64,000 nucleotides of DNA from Pararge aegeria (lineage: Eukaryota; Arthropoda; Insecta; Lepidoptera; Nymphalidae): assembly GCF_905163445.1 (NCBI RefSeq), contig NC_053191.1, positions 7,936,001-8,000,000 on the forward strand. The letters run 5' to 3'. The number at the start of each line of letters is the position of its first letter. The stretch's first letter is position 1. Positions 1 through 12,700 of this stretch are shown piece by piece. Position numbers and translations under genes: made by a program. The notes beneath the pieces are model-generated. The model saw nothing but the letters and a program-made list of their open reading frames with translations. It was not told the origin of the DNA and ran no database searches.

Positions 1-210
1 TTCGGGAATTCAAGATGCATTCCGCAAATCTTATTTTATCTGTGAACATACACAGGACCAGTATTTCGGAAGGTATGGAAAAAAAGCTATTTTTATCTAT
101 AATTTATAATATTCTTTATATTTCTGTAACTTTTATTTTTACTCATAATATTCTACCATTGATTGACGATGTTCCTATCATTCTATTATAATTTTCGACT
201 GCCTTGCCTT

Positions 211-268
211 GATAAGACGAGTTTGGTATCATACTTGCCCATTAGTATGATACCAAACTCGTCTTATC
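211..268. repeat. Perfect 25-bp inverted repeat (hairpin)
   Basis: Arms 211-235 and 244-268 are exact reverse complements, separated by an 8-nt loop. The arm begins GATAAGACGAGTTTGG. It lies in gene-free DNA; see findings. Confidence 0.9.
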
Positions 269-3200
269 CATCGTCGTCCATGGTAATTTTTTTCTGTGTG
301 ATATGTGGGATGTATATTATGAATGTTGAGAATTGAATAAGATGTTATTACAATCAAATAAGCCTTATTTAAAAGAGAAGTTAACGGCTATTGCAAATTA
401 TGAATACTTTATATTATAAGCAAGCAAGCGAGCTAGCATAAGCAAGTCACCTGATGTTATCTATCGGTGAAGCCCAACATAAAAACAGACTGCGAAAATT
501 TCGCTTTCGTAGTCGTCTATAAACTTAGTAGCTTGGTTTTTTTTTTTGAGCACTGAATGTATAAAATCATCTTAATAGTTTTTATCGCTCAAATCTAAAA
601 ATAATAATGCTATTAGCTTGTACCGGTGATAAAAGTTGAAATAATTATCATTTAGCAATCAAATTATTATTAAATCTGGACATCTCACTGGGCACATTTG
701 CATAATTACGCCAAGGCAATTTTGTTATTGTAGACCAAGTTTATGCAGGTTTTTTCCCTAGGAACCTACCTACCGTACACGGTTTCTGATTATTATTTAT
801 CTAAGTATAGTTAACATTACATATAGTCAAATTAAAAGTCTTAATGACTCAACGCACTCAAACTCAGTATTTTTAGACGCTTTGAAATAGCTAAACAACA
901 TCGTACGTGCAAATTTTTGGATTTACAGTCTCCGCAAAAAAGAAGCCTAAATTAGTCCTTTGAAAATCTGCTGCTGTCTTGCTATGTTTCGGTCTACAGA
1001 ACGTGTAAACTCAGGTAAATGAGGTTTAACAATAACACTTACAGAGTTTGATGGTCTCAAGGCAACACTTTGTTAGGCCGTGTTCCATGCATGCCCTCCG
1101 AAGTGTTTCTCTGTTTATAGGCGACTCCACTTAACATTAAGTGACCCATATGCTTTGTTTGCCAATTCATACTTAAAAACCCTGCCGGCCTGTGACTAGA
1201 CTAGCATAGCAGTGGAACATTCAAAGCTGCAAAAGGTGACTGACTTCGTAGCAATTGGTTAATTTTAAGCTGATATTCTGAAAAAATGCGGAAATATAGC
1301 TTGTTTGATTAAAACAGCTATATATTTTTAACATTATCATAACATTGTTAACCATAACAATACCAGGCAGTTGTTTAATAATGTTTCTGAATAACGAGCA
1401 CAATACTAAGTAGATACAGATTAATCGTGATTGATGACGCACATCACGATAGGTCTCGTGTCTGTAGTGGCCACCACATGGATAGAATTTGAATTTCTAC
1501 ACCACCTGTATGGCTACTGTTTATATGCCTCCAGGGCTTATAAATTTAAAATTGCGCACACGTGGGACAAACAAAACAGGAAAGAGATTTGCATCTTTAA
1601 AATGTAGCGCTCAAATAATCATGTTTGATGTTTATGATAAGATATCGATCAATCCCAAACTTGCGTATTAACGTATGCGTATTAAACTTTTGAAATTCAA
1701 AAAATCAGGGTACAGCAGAGATATTGTATAGGTACAAATTATTTTTTTCAGCTAGTCCTATTTATTATGTTTATTTGTTTGTACACTTTATTGCACATCT
1801 AAATAAAATAAAATCACACACATTACACACACACACACACACTCACAAATGCAAATACACACACACACACACAATAACACTTACACACACCCACTCACAT
1901 ATTTGCATGCTTGCATGATTGATTTTGAAAATTCTAAACATAAAAAAAAAAGTTTAATATTATAAAATGTAATAAGTAAGTCATGTTATCATACTTATAT
2001 GTGTAAACTTTGTATCGGAAAGAGCGAGACCTCTAAATACAGGTTTTTTCCAAACTTAAATGGAGGTCTTAGCCTATTGTTTTTAGTAATGAAATTGAGA
2101 TAACAAATAAATTTTTTTTTTTTTATAATATCGATCCCTTTGTGGGAAATCCCACCCAAATAAAAAAGAACCTACCAGGTGTAATAACTATAGGAAAAAA
2201 AGGTTGTACTGTATTTTAATGTGTAGGGAGTTATACATATTTTCATCATGTGCAAAATTGCCTCGTTGATGTTACAATGTTGAGCTACAAATAAAAATAT
2301 TGGGTTTGGTTTCCGGATTAGGCCTCATCTCCTCAGTACCTGCCTTTAGTTAGGAAAATAGCGGTGTATACTCCCGTGCCTCGGAGACCACGTCAAGTAA
2401 TCGGTCCCCGTTGTTTTCACTAATGTTATTACACACTATTTTTTTTTTTGGGAAAATTATCGTTAAATCTCACCAACCTTGTTAAGGATCTACGATGTAA
2501 ACGTCCTGTGGGAAAGGAAGCCTGCACCCAGCAGTGGGACTAACAGACTGACGATGATGATTATTCATATCGCTTTCTCGTTTATATCAAGGTTCTGCTT
2601 CTCATGGAGAGCATTCTTTAAAGCTTTAAGTAGGTTGATTGCAATTTTCATGCCTCTCTGAGCGTATTAATATATCTTCTCGGAGCCGTGCCGATTTGTA
2701 AGCGCAATTGAAAAGATAAAATGGAAATTAAATTTATCATCATGCAAATAATGTGATTACGACTGCTTTTGTCGAGGCAATTTTTAATATATTTTTAGGT
2801 AGGTGCCTGCCCAGTTTCAAGAGCTTTGCTTGCCTTTTTTTACCGATGGCAGATTATTTAACTCCAAATTTATCTGAAGATACTTTTACCATCTAGGTCC
2901 TGATTTCCTTTGATATTGAAAGCGAAACTGGACTACGAAATGCATTTTGTCACTCTTATTTTATAATCACTTAGACTAATTAAGCCAATTATTCCAGATA
3001 TTAAAAACAAACGAAGGTAGATAGCAGGTCAAAGAAGCAATTTATTCATTTTATTCTATTTAAGATATCGGAGCCGTTATGGGAAATCCCATCCTAATAA
3101 AATAGTACCAAAAACTTAATTGTCGGACTAGAAGGAATCGATTTAAATTTTATGGAATGAGAGTTCTCAATTTTTAACACAGCTTAAGAGGAGACACAAT

Positions 3201-3406
3201 GACGAAAAATAGCACGTAGAAGAGTTCTACACTAAATACCTATGGAGTTAAAGGACTTGATAAACAAATATATTACACTCATGTTCACCGTTATGGACGT
3301 AATTTTATGGTAACTAAGACTGTCCTGATAAAAGTTAATCTTAAAGAAAAGTACTTAAAGTAGAAATGTTAGAGCAGGTATAGAGTAATTATTTAATCTA
3401 AATAGG
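269..3406. other. Gene-free A+T-rich stretch with a CA microsatellite and a repeat remnant
   Basis: No coding region with family resemblance was found. A (CA)n-rich tract occupies about 1815-1905. A segment at about 2490-2560 ending CAGCAGTGGGACTAACAGACTGACGATGATGA resembles the 3' end of a common lepidopteran dispersed repeat. Short ORFs here look random. Confidence 0.6.
1815..1905. repeat. (CA)n-rich microsatellite
   Basis: Runs of CACACA are interrupted by short A/T-containing units. A 64-residue His/Thr-rich ORF here is just translation of the repeat. Confidence 0.9.
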
Positions 3407-3450
3407 GACACTATTTTCCTAGGCTTAGGGAAACCTAGGAAAATAGTGTC
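3407..3450. repeat. Perfect 17-bp inverted repeat (hairpin)
   Basis: Arms 3407-3423 and 3434-3450 (GACACTATTTTCCTAGG) pair exactly around a 10-nt loop. Confidence 0.9.
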
Positions 3451-4795
3451 TATTAACCTATTTTCGGTTAAACCATTGCATTGATCTTGATGAAAGGTAC
3501 ATACATATGTAGTTTGCAAGTATGAAGATGAACATTGGGTAATTTTTACCCCGAAAAAGCTCACGAAAAACGTTCACGGGGGATTAAAAAAAATTGCATT
3601 TACCGAGCTAAACCGATATTAATGACTGGAGATAGTTGTATGGCTTTGGATATTTTTATCCCGTTAACACTGAGAGTTCCGTTTTTTTTAACTAAAAAAA
3701 ACGCAGCAAAATCGCGGGAAATAGCTAGTGTGATAATAAAACTGTAGATATTTTAGTCGCCAATACCCAATAACTATTAAATATTATTACACGTTACCTA
3801 TACAATGCTTACGGTAGAGCGCGTTGAAGTCTTTAACTTGACGGCACCGTTTGTAAATGTGTGAGTGCACAAATACGTGCTCGCTTGTAAATCACTCCTT
3901 TCATATTATGATAACCGATTAGAGGGATTGAATCTGACGAATAAAATAGCCTGCTCTATCTGAAACAACTTTCTACTTTCCTGATTACATTTCATCGGTT
4001 AATCCTAACTATAAGAAATTGATTGGAAAATGCCATAACGAAGAAAATTGGTAATTAGAAATTACTCAGAGTATGTAACCGTTTTCACAGGTAATGTACT
4101 TATAATTGGTTACTTACTCCACCTTTTATACAAACGTGTAGACTTGTTTTATATATAAGAAATGTAACTTTATATAATAAAGAAAAGATAAGATAGGATA
4201 AGAAATAGTATGTCTTACCATCCCAGCCTTTGATTTGGGCCAATTATAAACCCATTTCTTGGTTTCAAACACGGTTGTTACACTCGGACGGATAAACAAA
4301 AAATACCAATCGTCGCCACTTTACATAGACACAACTTGGGCAATTATAGGTGTATAACACTGTTTTCTTTAAAAATACCACTTAATCACTCAGAAGTATA
4401 TAACACAAACGTAATATAGTAAAAGAGTCAGAGCCATTGGCCTATGAATTGAATGATTGTTTGAATTTGGAATGCACTCCGAAAGGCATGTTAGCATGCG
4501 CAAACGCAGCCTGCGCTCGACTGACTGGCGGTTACCAGTGCTGCCAGGTTATAATCTCATGTTGTCTATAAAAAGAAAACTACTACGATTATGGTAGAAT
4601 TTATTTTGTTGGTACACCGTTCGATAGACAGATCATTTTAAATATTTAATAGTCTTGCTTAATTCTTACACGAAGATTGTTATTGGCAGAGTTGGCTTGG
4701 CTTCCTAAGTACTCTTGATTTTAAAAAAGGAGTTCTTCGAATCATTCATTACACACTCCAAAAAGTGAAGCTCTGTGAACAGAAAATACTTAACA
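3451..4795. other. Non-coding stretch, nothing recognised
   Basis: A+T-rich sequence with only short ORFs that lack recognisable domains. A slightly GC-richer patch at about 4470-4550 has no identified content. Confidence 0.5.
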
Positions 4796-5040
4796 AAATA
4801 TTTACAAATCCTGCTAATATAATAAATGTGAGAGTTTGTATGGATGGATGGATGGATGGATGTTCGTTCTTCTTTCACACAAAAACTACTAAACCGATTT
4901 GACTGAATTCTGGAATTGAGATAGACTTTACCCTGGATTAACACATAGGCTGCTTTTTATCCCGGGAAAATGTACAGTTCCCACAGGATTCGTGAAAAAC
5001 CAAAAAACCGCGTACATAGCCGCGGGCAATAGCTGTTATT
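4796..5040 (+). repeat. Dispersed lepidopteran repeat, possibly Helitron-derived
   Basis: It begins with AATATAATAAATGTGAGAG-type sequence and a (GGAT)n run. It continues through ACTAAACCGATTTGA..., CATAGGCTGCTTTTTATCCCGGGAAAA and ends near GCCGCGGGCAATAGCTG. The same order of motifs recurs at 5150-5520 and, in part, at 57400-57615. Assignment to non-autonomous Helitrons is from memory of similar lepidopteran repeats and is uncertain. Confidence 0.55.
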
Positions 5041-5149
5041 AATAATATAATGAATCACGAGGGTAAAATTCTTTGCCCTGGTAGAATATAGTGACGTCAT
5101 CTCGCGGATTAATAAATAGAAATTCCTGAGCTAGTTAGAATATTAATAA

Positions 5150-5520
5150 AATCGCAGGTTCATAATTATAAATGTGAAAGTGTGGATGTTTGTTACTAAA
5201 TTACACAAAAACGGCTGACCGTATGTGGATGAAGTTTGGCATGCATATAACCTTTGACATGGAAAAGAACATAGGCTACCTTTTATCTCGAATTCTTAAG
5301 GAGTTCCCGAGGTAAAATGATTTTTTTTTACGAACTAAGGCGCGGCCAGACGGCTTTGAAATTTGGTTTGTTATGGAAAAGGACATGTACTTTCTATAAC
5401 GATCTCTCAAATAGTTCTCGTGGTAGGATATAAATTGTTAAAGAGCGAAGCTTTAGTCCAAATTCTGCAGTCCACGCAGACGAAATCGCTGGCTGAGGCT
5501 AGCCATTAATAATAATCCTC
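5150..5520 (+). repeat. Second copy of the possible Helitron-derived repeat
   Basis: It shares ATTATAAATGTGAAAGTGTGGATGTTTG, the CATAGGCTACCTTTTATCTCG motif and a terminal CACGCAGACGAAATCGCTGGCTGAGGCTAG segment with the copy just upstream. The interior is diverged and may contain a further insertion. Confidence 0.55.
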
Positions 5521-5589
5521 AGTCCGATTCACTTATTTACGTAGTGTTTATTCAAATTTAAAATGTATTTATTTTAAATAGTAGGCCTT

Positions 5590-5740
5590 TATAAGCACTT
5601 TTGAAACGTCAAGTTTCTTCTTGTGTTCTTCTTTTGTTGGCCGTGACACCACAGTTTCGAAAAACAGATTCTACCGAGAAGAAGCCAACAAGTAACGCAA
5701 TAGTTGTTCTTTTCCAAGATCAACATTTATGCCCGTTTCT
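5590..5740 (-). mobile_element. 3' UTR fragment of the Tchp-intron LINE family
   Basis: It contains TATAAGCACTTTTGAAACGTCAAG, then CAGATTCTACCGAGAAGAAGCC, then GCAATAGTTGTTCTTTTCCAA. This is the same order as the reverse complement of the LINE 3' UTR at 17300-17440 and of the copy at 62243-62423. It is a dead 5'-truncated insertion; the small ORF over it is not a gene. Confidence 0.8.
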
Positions 5741-6308
5741 AGTTGATCCATTTATAATATTAATCTTTCCTACGTATCCTAAGCCAGTATATTAAAACAT
5801 ACTATGTTTAGTGAGATACATTATTTTGCACATGAGTATAAGCTAGATTTCAGATGATAGTCAACATTTAATTTTATTGTGTGTTTCTTATTTATGTGCA
5901 TAATGTGTTTAGATTTATTACTGTAGATGAACTTTTACATAATAACTCATAAAATAGAGATGTAGAATTGTAAAACTCATCTCTACATAAAATTTGTACC
6001 TACCTAATTTAACACATTGAAATTTTATTTTATAACAGTACAAAATTCCTAAACAGGCAACATTTTAATACCTACCATCGCAGCGCGGAAACGTGAAAGA
6101 ATATAACTCCGTCCTCCTCACCACGGCGGAATGTGACCCGCTATCACCTTGAAGGCCGCAAGCTTACGGACGCCTCAATGAAAACAAGAGCTTTCGAGCT
6201 TAAACACTGTAAAGAAATGAGTATTAGACACACAATAACGAGCAACCTATGCATAGAGCTATTATGTTACCAGGACAATTTCGTTCTAGAAAATTGTTGA
6301 CTTGTTGT

Positions 6309-6336
6309 AAGACTAGAATAAAGATATTCTAGTCTT
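6309..6336. repeat. Perfect 12-bp inverted repeat
   Basis: AAGACTAGAATA and TATTCTAGTCTT pair exactly around a 4-nt loop. Confidence 0.8.
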
Positions 6337-6647
6337 TAGCTAAATTGTCATTTCTCTTACTTAAATTAAAACAAGAATGTTATAACTATCTTTTAACGTT
6401 GAACCAAGCAAGTTTTGGCAAAGAGCAAGAGGATTCTATTGTCAAAACTCCATTTTTATGTCCATTTTGCTAAGCCACATTGCCAAAGACTTTAACTTTC
6501 CTGTGCTTACCGTACAGAAAAGGCTTTTGTGCCAGTACAGTAGGATACTATAATTCTAGCAACTTAGTGCCTATTGCATTTGCTTTGTAGACATTGTCAA
6601 ACGTATTATTGATGGTACATGGATAACAATAGGTTTATCAGTATTTA

Positions 6648-6916
6648 ATAAATAATAAATAAATATACTACGACAATACACACATCGCCATCTAGCCCCA
6701 CAGTTATGGGTACGAGCTTGTGTTATGGGTACTAAGATGACTGATGAATATTTTTTTTTATGAATAACATACATTAATACTTAGAATATACATATAAACA
6801 CCCAGACACTGAAAAACATTCATGCTCATCACACAGATATTTTCCAGTAGTGGGAATCGAACCCATGGCCTTGGGCTCAGATAGCAGGGTCGCTGCAAAC
6901 TGCGGTATATCGGCCC
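6648..6916 (-). mobile_element. tRNA-derived SINE, family A
   Basis: Read on the minus strand it has a tRNA-like head with a B box (GGGTTCGATTCCCAC), the body GAAAAT...ATGAATGTTTTTCAGTGTCTGGGTG, then CATCAGTCATCTTAGTACCC, ACACAAGCT..., TAGATGGCGATGTGTG and an ATTTATTTATT tail. At least six other copies occur in the window (23567, 26731, 29261, 50054, 58101, 63863). It would be transcribed by RNA polymerase III and moved by a LINE in trans. Confidence 0.9.
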
Positions 6917-9099
6917 ATAAGTCATATCTGCATGCACAGATTACGTCCAGTCTGTTGTTTCGTTGTTACGCGCAAGAATGATAAAATAATGATCTCACTA
7001 TAACGTACACTATGTCGTACCGCGAGTTTGTGTAGCTATTTCTTAACTTTATTTTATAAATTGCTTCGGGAAAGAAGGAAAAACCGAGAAATTCAGTGAA
7101 CAAAATTTAATAATTCAAATATTTTTAGGTAGTCAAAAAAGAAAAGTAAGTAGTTTTTGTTTCAAGACGATTTTTGATGACGGTTTGTCCGTTTATTCCT
7201 AAGAGCGTGCATCACGCACAAATAGTTAGACCAACATACTGCTTGCAACTGCAAAAACTAATATAATATTTAATGTCAAAATTTCGATTAAAGTTCACTG
7301 GAATCTGAGATAAGTACAGGTTGACATGAAATTTACGCAACTGAAACTCCAATCCTCGTTAAGTATTAATGTACTTGTTGATAGCAGTTAAAGCGATATT
7401 ATGAGTAGTTAATACACAACCTGAAACTCGGTCTATAAAGTACCGATATACCAAGTTATGACTATCGAAGAAGGCTACCATTAAAAATGGTTCTTCTTTT
7501 AACCTTCTAAACCTATGATATAGAATCAGGATATTTTTTGCAAACATCTTTCTTGTTTTTCAACGTATGGTGTACAAAAGTCTAGTTTCATTTCATTTCG
7601 TTTATGATCAATCTATTGCTTATAACACTGCTGTACTAGGTTCCTCTCCCAAGCGGAGGCATTGTCCATAATCACCACACTGGGTAGACGGGTTGGTGAT
7701 CGCAGTAGATAGTAGTAGTAGCACAGTCCTCTGTGCTGTCCGTTCTCCGAATTCCTTCTATATTCCCTTAGTCTGGTCTCTCAGAGCACTGGCGCACAAG
7801 TGGAAATGATATACAAAAAATATATGTGTAATAATAAACGGGGTTGAACTTCTCCAATTCCATGTTACCGTGCTTTAGCAGGTAGACACGTTAATCAGGT
7901 AGACACGTTTGTCAGGGCATATTCCAGTCAAGGGCTAACTTTTACTGGAAAATAAAAAAAATATAAAAAAGCTACCAATAGTAGTATCATTTTTTTCTTT
8001 GGTGACCCAGTCCAAAAGTTCAAACTTAATATAATATTCATTTGTGGTCCGTTATAATATTACAGTGATATTATAATAAGTCTATGGCACGTACAATCTA
8101 GGATTTATACCAATGTAGTGATAACGAATAAGACACCAGGAGGTATCTTGCATCGTTCGAATCCATACAGGACTGAAGCGTATCGATTTTCGGATGAACA
8201 CTTGCCGATAACCACTGACCTAAGTGGTTGCTACGGCGGCGTGGCGGCCACGGCTCGACGACATGGGGGGGAGTGTATTGATAATGCTGCCGTATTTATA
8301 CCAAAATACCTACAAACGCAACGTCATGAAAATTGGTTGTTCTTCTTCCTCTGGGCTTGTCTCCGTACTTGGTCGGCCGGAACCTTCCGTTGTACGTAGT
8401 GCCACTGGTACGGCTCCCCGCTGGGTCACTCCAGCCAGCCTTGGTTGTTATTCAAAATATAAAATCTTAATTGTTTCTTGAAAACTATTTATGAATTATA
8501 TAATAACTATTAGCGTTTTTGTAAAAAACTTAATTAATGTAATAACATATCTTGCAAATATGAATGTCTACTTATTAAAAGTTAAAATATTTACCCACTT
8601 TTTAAAATTACCTACTGTAACATTGTAGCCGAAATACGGTGTGCATTGAGTGCTGTATGATCAGTTAAAGGATAAAGATCCGTTAATTGGGTATACATCA
8701 GTAGTATTTGCTGTTGTAGTTTTATATATACTGGCCTATATTATACTATAGTACATATTAAAGGTCAGTCAGCTTTTATGACAGGCTCTATGTCAAGAAA
8801 GACAAGGTTGCACTAAATACACTAGAACCCAAACCCGTAAAGCAGGTTTAAAAAAACGTTGTTGCTAAGTAACTGTCAGTTTTAGACGTTATATTTCAAT
8901 GTTTTGACTTTGGAAGAGCTGTTGAAACTTGAAAACAAAAATCAAACATTTTACAAAGAAAAGAACCTGCTATTTTGTTTTGTTTTGCTGTTACAAAATG
9001 ATTCTGCAATTGCAATTAATTGCTGAACTGCGTGTCTGAGAGCAATAATTGAAGCGAGGAAGTGGTCTAAATGTTATTTAATTACTTGCCTGACCTCAT
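6917..9099. other. Intergenic DNA upstream of Tchp
   Basis: No supported gene. At about 7636-7800 there is a patch resembling a dispersed repeat (with CCGAATTCCTTCTATATTCCCTTAG); an inversely oriented related piece is near 57900-57960. At 8110-8450 there is a GC-richer patch with two overlapping ORFs of 93 and 85 codons in different frames and no recognisable domain; it is more likely repeat-derived than coding. Confidence 0.45.
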
Positions 9100-9189
9100 G
9101 CTGACCATTCTGACCAATTCAGTGTCGTTATAGCCCACGCGTTGTTACTGTGCGTTGTTATGAGCAATATGTGAGCAATCATGCACGGA
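9100..9189 (+). other. Candidate 5' UTR exon end of Tchp
   Basis: A consensus donor (GAA followed by GTAAGT at 9190) lies about 530 bp upstream of the Tchp start codon. A possible acceptor (CTTAG) sits just before the ATG. This fits a non-coding first exon of Tchp ending at 9189. The left boundary given here is arbitrary, and there is no transcript evidence. Confidence 0.25.
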
Positions 9190-9726
9190 AGTAAGTTTAT
9201 CACCAGAATTGGCTAAGGCCGTACTGTGTGCAGTCAACCGAGGTTAGTGATCGATTTTACAAAATTAGTCATTCTGAGATTAAGCTTCTAGTGGCTCGCA
9301 TTGTGATAAAATAATCATTGGATAGAAGTCTGGGTGTTCAAAACATCTAAGGTACTTATCTATTTTTTTTAATTGTTACCTTAAATAATACTTTGAAATC
9401 TTTTAGTTGACCTCAGTGTTGCCTATCTATACCTTAATTATAGCTTAAATATCCACCTTTTATTTATTCTTAGCTATTATGTTTGTTTTAAACTTTCCTT
9501 TCTACTCTAACCACTTTTAACACTCTTAATGAAGAGACACATTTACTATAATTTGGTATGTTTTAACTTGGGTTAACATTTAGAATGATAAGATATTCTC
9601 TTCTTGATAGTTTAAGTCTGTAAAAAGGAGATGCTAAATTCATCAACATTCATAAAATATTAAAGAATTAATTATTTATATTATTATTATTATTAACAAC
9701 TAATGTTTCAAATGTGATCTTAGAAC

Positions 9727-12700
9727 ATGTCACACATCAGACCTCAATGGCAGCTTCAAGCTATAGCAGCCCAAAAGCGGGACAACGAACTCCGCCGTGC
9801 TGAAGAGCTAAAGAAGGTGGCAAGCTACTTTGAGCTTAACACAAATAAGTCAAGACACCATGAGCAGTGGACAACAGAGGGCTACTATGAAAAGGCTAAT
9901 AAAGAAGCAGAGTTGTTGAGTGAAAAAAAGATTAGGGTTGCGTAAGTATATCTCAATAATAAGTTTTCATTAAACATGTTAAATGTTATTAAATACATAT
10001 AATAACTTAATAAGGGATACTTCATTATTTATTATGTGAATTAAACAGTAAGTTTTCATAACATTAAGGAAAACTGTAGATATTGTTAGATGAAGCCTGT
10101 GTGCCACAGTGGAGATACATCATCTCTGTTGAGTATTTCTTACTTAGAAACTAGCTAATCTATTTAAAAATATTTAACTAATGAAAACAATGTCTTATAA
10201 GAAAAATATAGCATAATGAATGCTATAATCAAAATATTATTGAGTGTCAGTTATGAAGCAGGTAAGCAGCATGTATGATATTATAATTTTTCAGACAACT
10301 GGAGGAGAGACGCAAGAAACTGGAACTAATGTTATTCCAAGAAAACATGCAGTATCAACAAGAGCTTAAAGCTTTGGCTGCGCAACCCAAGTACTACAAG
10401 AATGGGTATAACATATCTTTGTTATGTAGTCAAAATAAAAGTAATTCTGTTATATAGTATCTACTTACATTCTTTTTATTATCCCCCACTTTTTATGTTT
10501 GTGTGTTGTATAAACCAATATTATTAAACTTTTTTTAAAGTTATGAAACATTTCATTTGAAAAGTTTTACTGGCTGGTCATTTCCATTTGTTTTATGATT
10601 AAAATCTTTGAAGATGGAAGATACAACTTCTAAATGGACAAAAGCACATCAATCACAATCAGTGTAATATAATATTATATAGTATTGCAAACCGAAAAAA
10701 ATCATAAAAAGTATATGAAAAGTTTAACAAATTTACGGTGGTGAATAATTGATTTCGTTTATTTCTTAAATATTTCAAGTTCTGGTTATAAGTAATTAAC
10801 TTTGGTCTACCATAGTCTGCAAGAAGTCGAGAGTTTTGCATTTCTAATACTGAAATTAATGTATTATGTTGCCAATGTTACTAGAAGTACTCAAAAAAAG
10901 AGAAAATGTCCATTACTATTTATATGTATGTGGAAAATAGAACAGTGTCATCCTGATTTGATGCATGCATGCATGTTTAATTTGAGCACAATCGGAAACA
11001 GTGAAGTAGGTTGAATTTACATTTCAAGATTTGATTACATACAGACAGTCACCTGGACAAAGGAAACTAAATAATAGCTTGTACATTAGTGTAGGGCTAA
11101 GCTATTGTAAAACCTTAAAGTCATCAAAATATTCCATTCACCAGGTCTTATTTAAACAAAATTCCTACATCAACTCTGCAACAGATCAACCAGGGCATCA
11201 TAGAGAAAGAGCAGCAAATGAGAAAACAGGAAGCAGAATTGAAACTCTATCATGCATGGAGATTGCGGCAACCAGAATTACGAGCTGCTAGTTCTTACAT
11301 CGCGAATGGAAAACTGAAATCAGCTTGGTGAGCTATTTTGCCTACTCATACAGAAATAGATCTTAGCCACGTCTTCGTTGGAGTTTTTGAAAATTATAAA
11401 GTCAAATACGAAAGTTGATGCGTTCCAAAATGTATACATTGCATAGTGGTAATAAGCAAGTATAGAAGTTAGGTAGTACAGCGTTTGTTCATTAGGAGAA
11501 CGAAAATCATGACGAATTAATAATTCATATGTTAATTTTTTGGTCTTTGAGAAATCTGCGCTCGATATCATAGACAGTTTACACCTATATCTAGGTATGT
11601 GTATTCCTAGAACACACAGTCCAGTTAATAGGATATATAGGAGGAGGAGGAATAAATACTAGGAGAACGAAAAAATTCGCTAAATACTACTCTGGCTGCG
11701 ATCTAGAAATAGACGATTTTTTGGCCGAAATACGTAGTAGGTACCTGATATTCTATAATATTATTTTGCATATATTTTCTAGGATGGAGCAAATAGTTGA
11801 GAAAGAGATGCAAAAGAAGAAAGATGAGGAAGATACCAGAAAAGTTCTACAAGAGAGAGACGAGGCTTTGCGACGTCAGATACAAATTGAAGAAGAAAGA
11901 CTCAGGGAAAAGGAAATTCAAATGAAGGTAGGTAGGAAAACCGTAAAATTACTCTAGAAAATATACTTTAACTGTAAAACATAAAAACAAAAATTTTGTA
12001 TCACAATTAAAATATTGTAGAAAATTTTAGGAACTTCGGAGCAGTTTAGAAGGTCAGATAGCAGAATTGGGCGACAAAGAAACGATAGTTAAAAAACTTC
12101 GAAAGCAAGAAGAGAAAGAAAGACTGATACTTCAAGAGCTTCAGATTCTTTCGAGCGAAAGGGAGAGGGAACATCTGAAGCTGATGTCAGAAAGAGACAC
12201 AACTATAGTCAATATGGGCTTGCATAAGTACAAGCTGAAAAGAAAAGTTATTTCAGTGATAAGTGAGATAGAACTGGAACTTAAAATGTTGGATAGGTTA
12301 CGGGAAAGTGTATTGAAGGTAACATGTTTATCTATTCTGCATATTTAAGCAAGGCCATGATCTGTACAAGATTACTGTATTTAAATTCTGTTTTGATTTA
12401 CAAAACGTACGAAAACCCAGAGCTCTTTGTGTGCCGGACAGAATTATTTGTCCCTTTCTGGAAGAATTTAAACGCTTGTAACTTTTTAACCATTATCCAA
12501 TAAGATCTCGCTCCCTTGCCTAGAAAGTGCCTATTCAAGCAAGGTCTTGAAAGTATTCCAAGCTATATGTGGCAGAAAACATAAGCGGTTCTTATTAGAA
12601 ATGTGCAAAAAACGTTTTGTACTAAGTCTGTAAATATACTCCTAGATAATCAACATAACAGCCCCACCGATTTTGTTACACCTGATACATTGCTCTTATA

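Noticed and set aside
1724..1918. 64-codon His/Thr-rich ORF
   Set aside because: It is a translation of the (CA)n microsatellite.
6840..6916. tRNA gene from B-box-like sequences (also 23620, 29310, 50240, 58260)
   Set aside because: These are SINE heads without a paired acceptor stem and are followed by a constant SINE body.
8118..8481. Two overlapping ORFs of 93 and 85 codons in a GC-richer patch
   Set aside because: They lie in different frames of the same DNA, match no family I know, lack splice context and have Kozak-poor starts. More likely repeat-derived.
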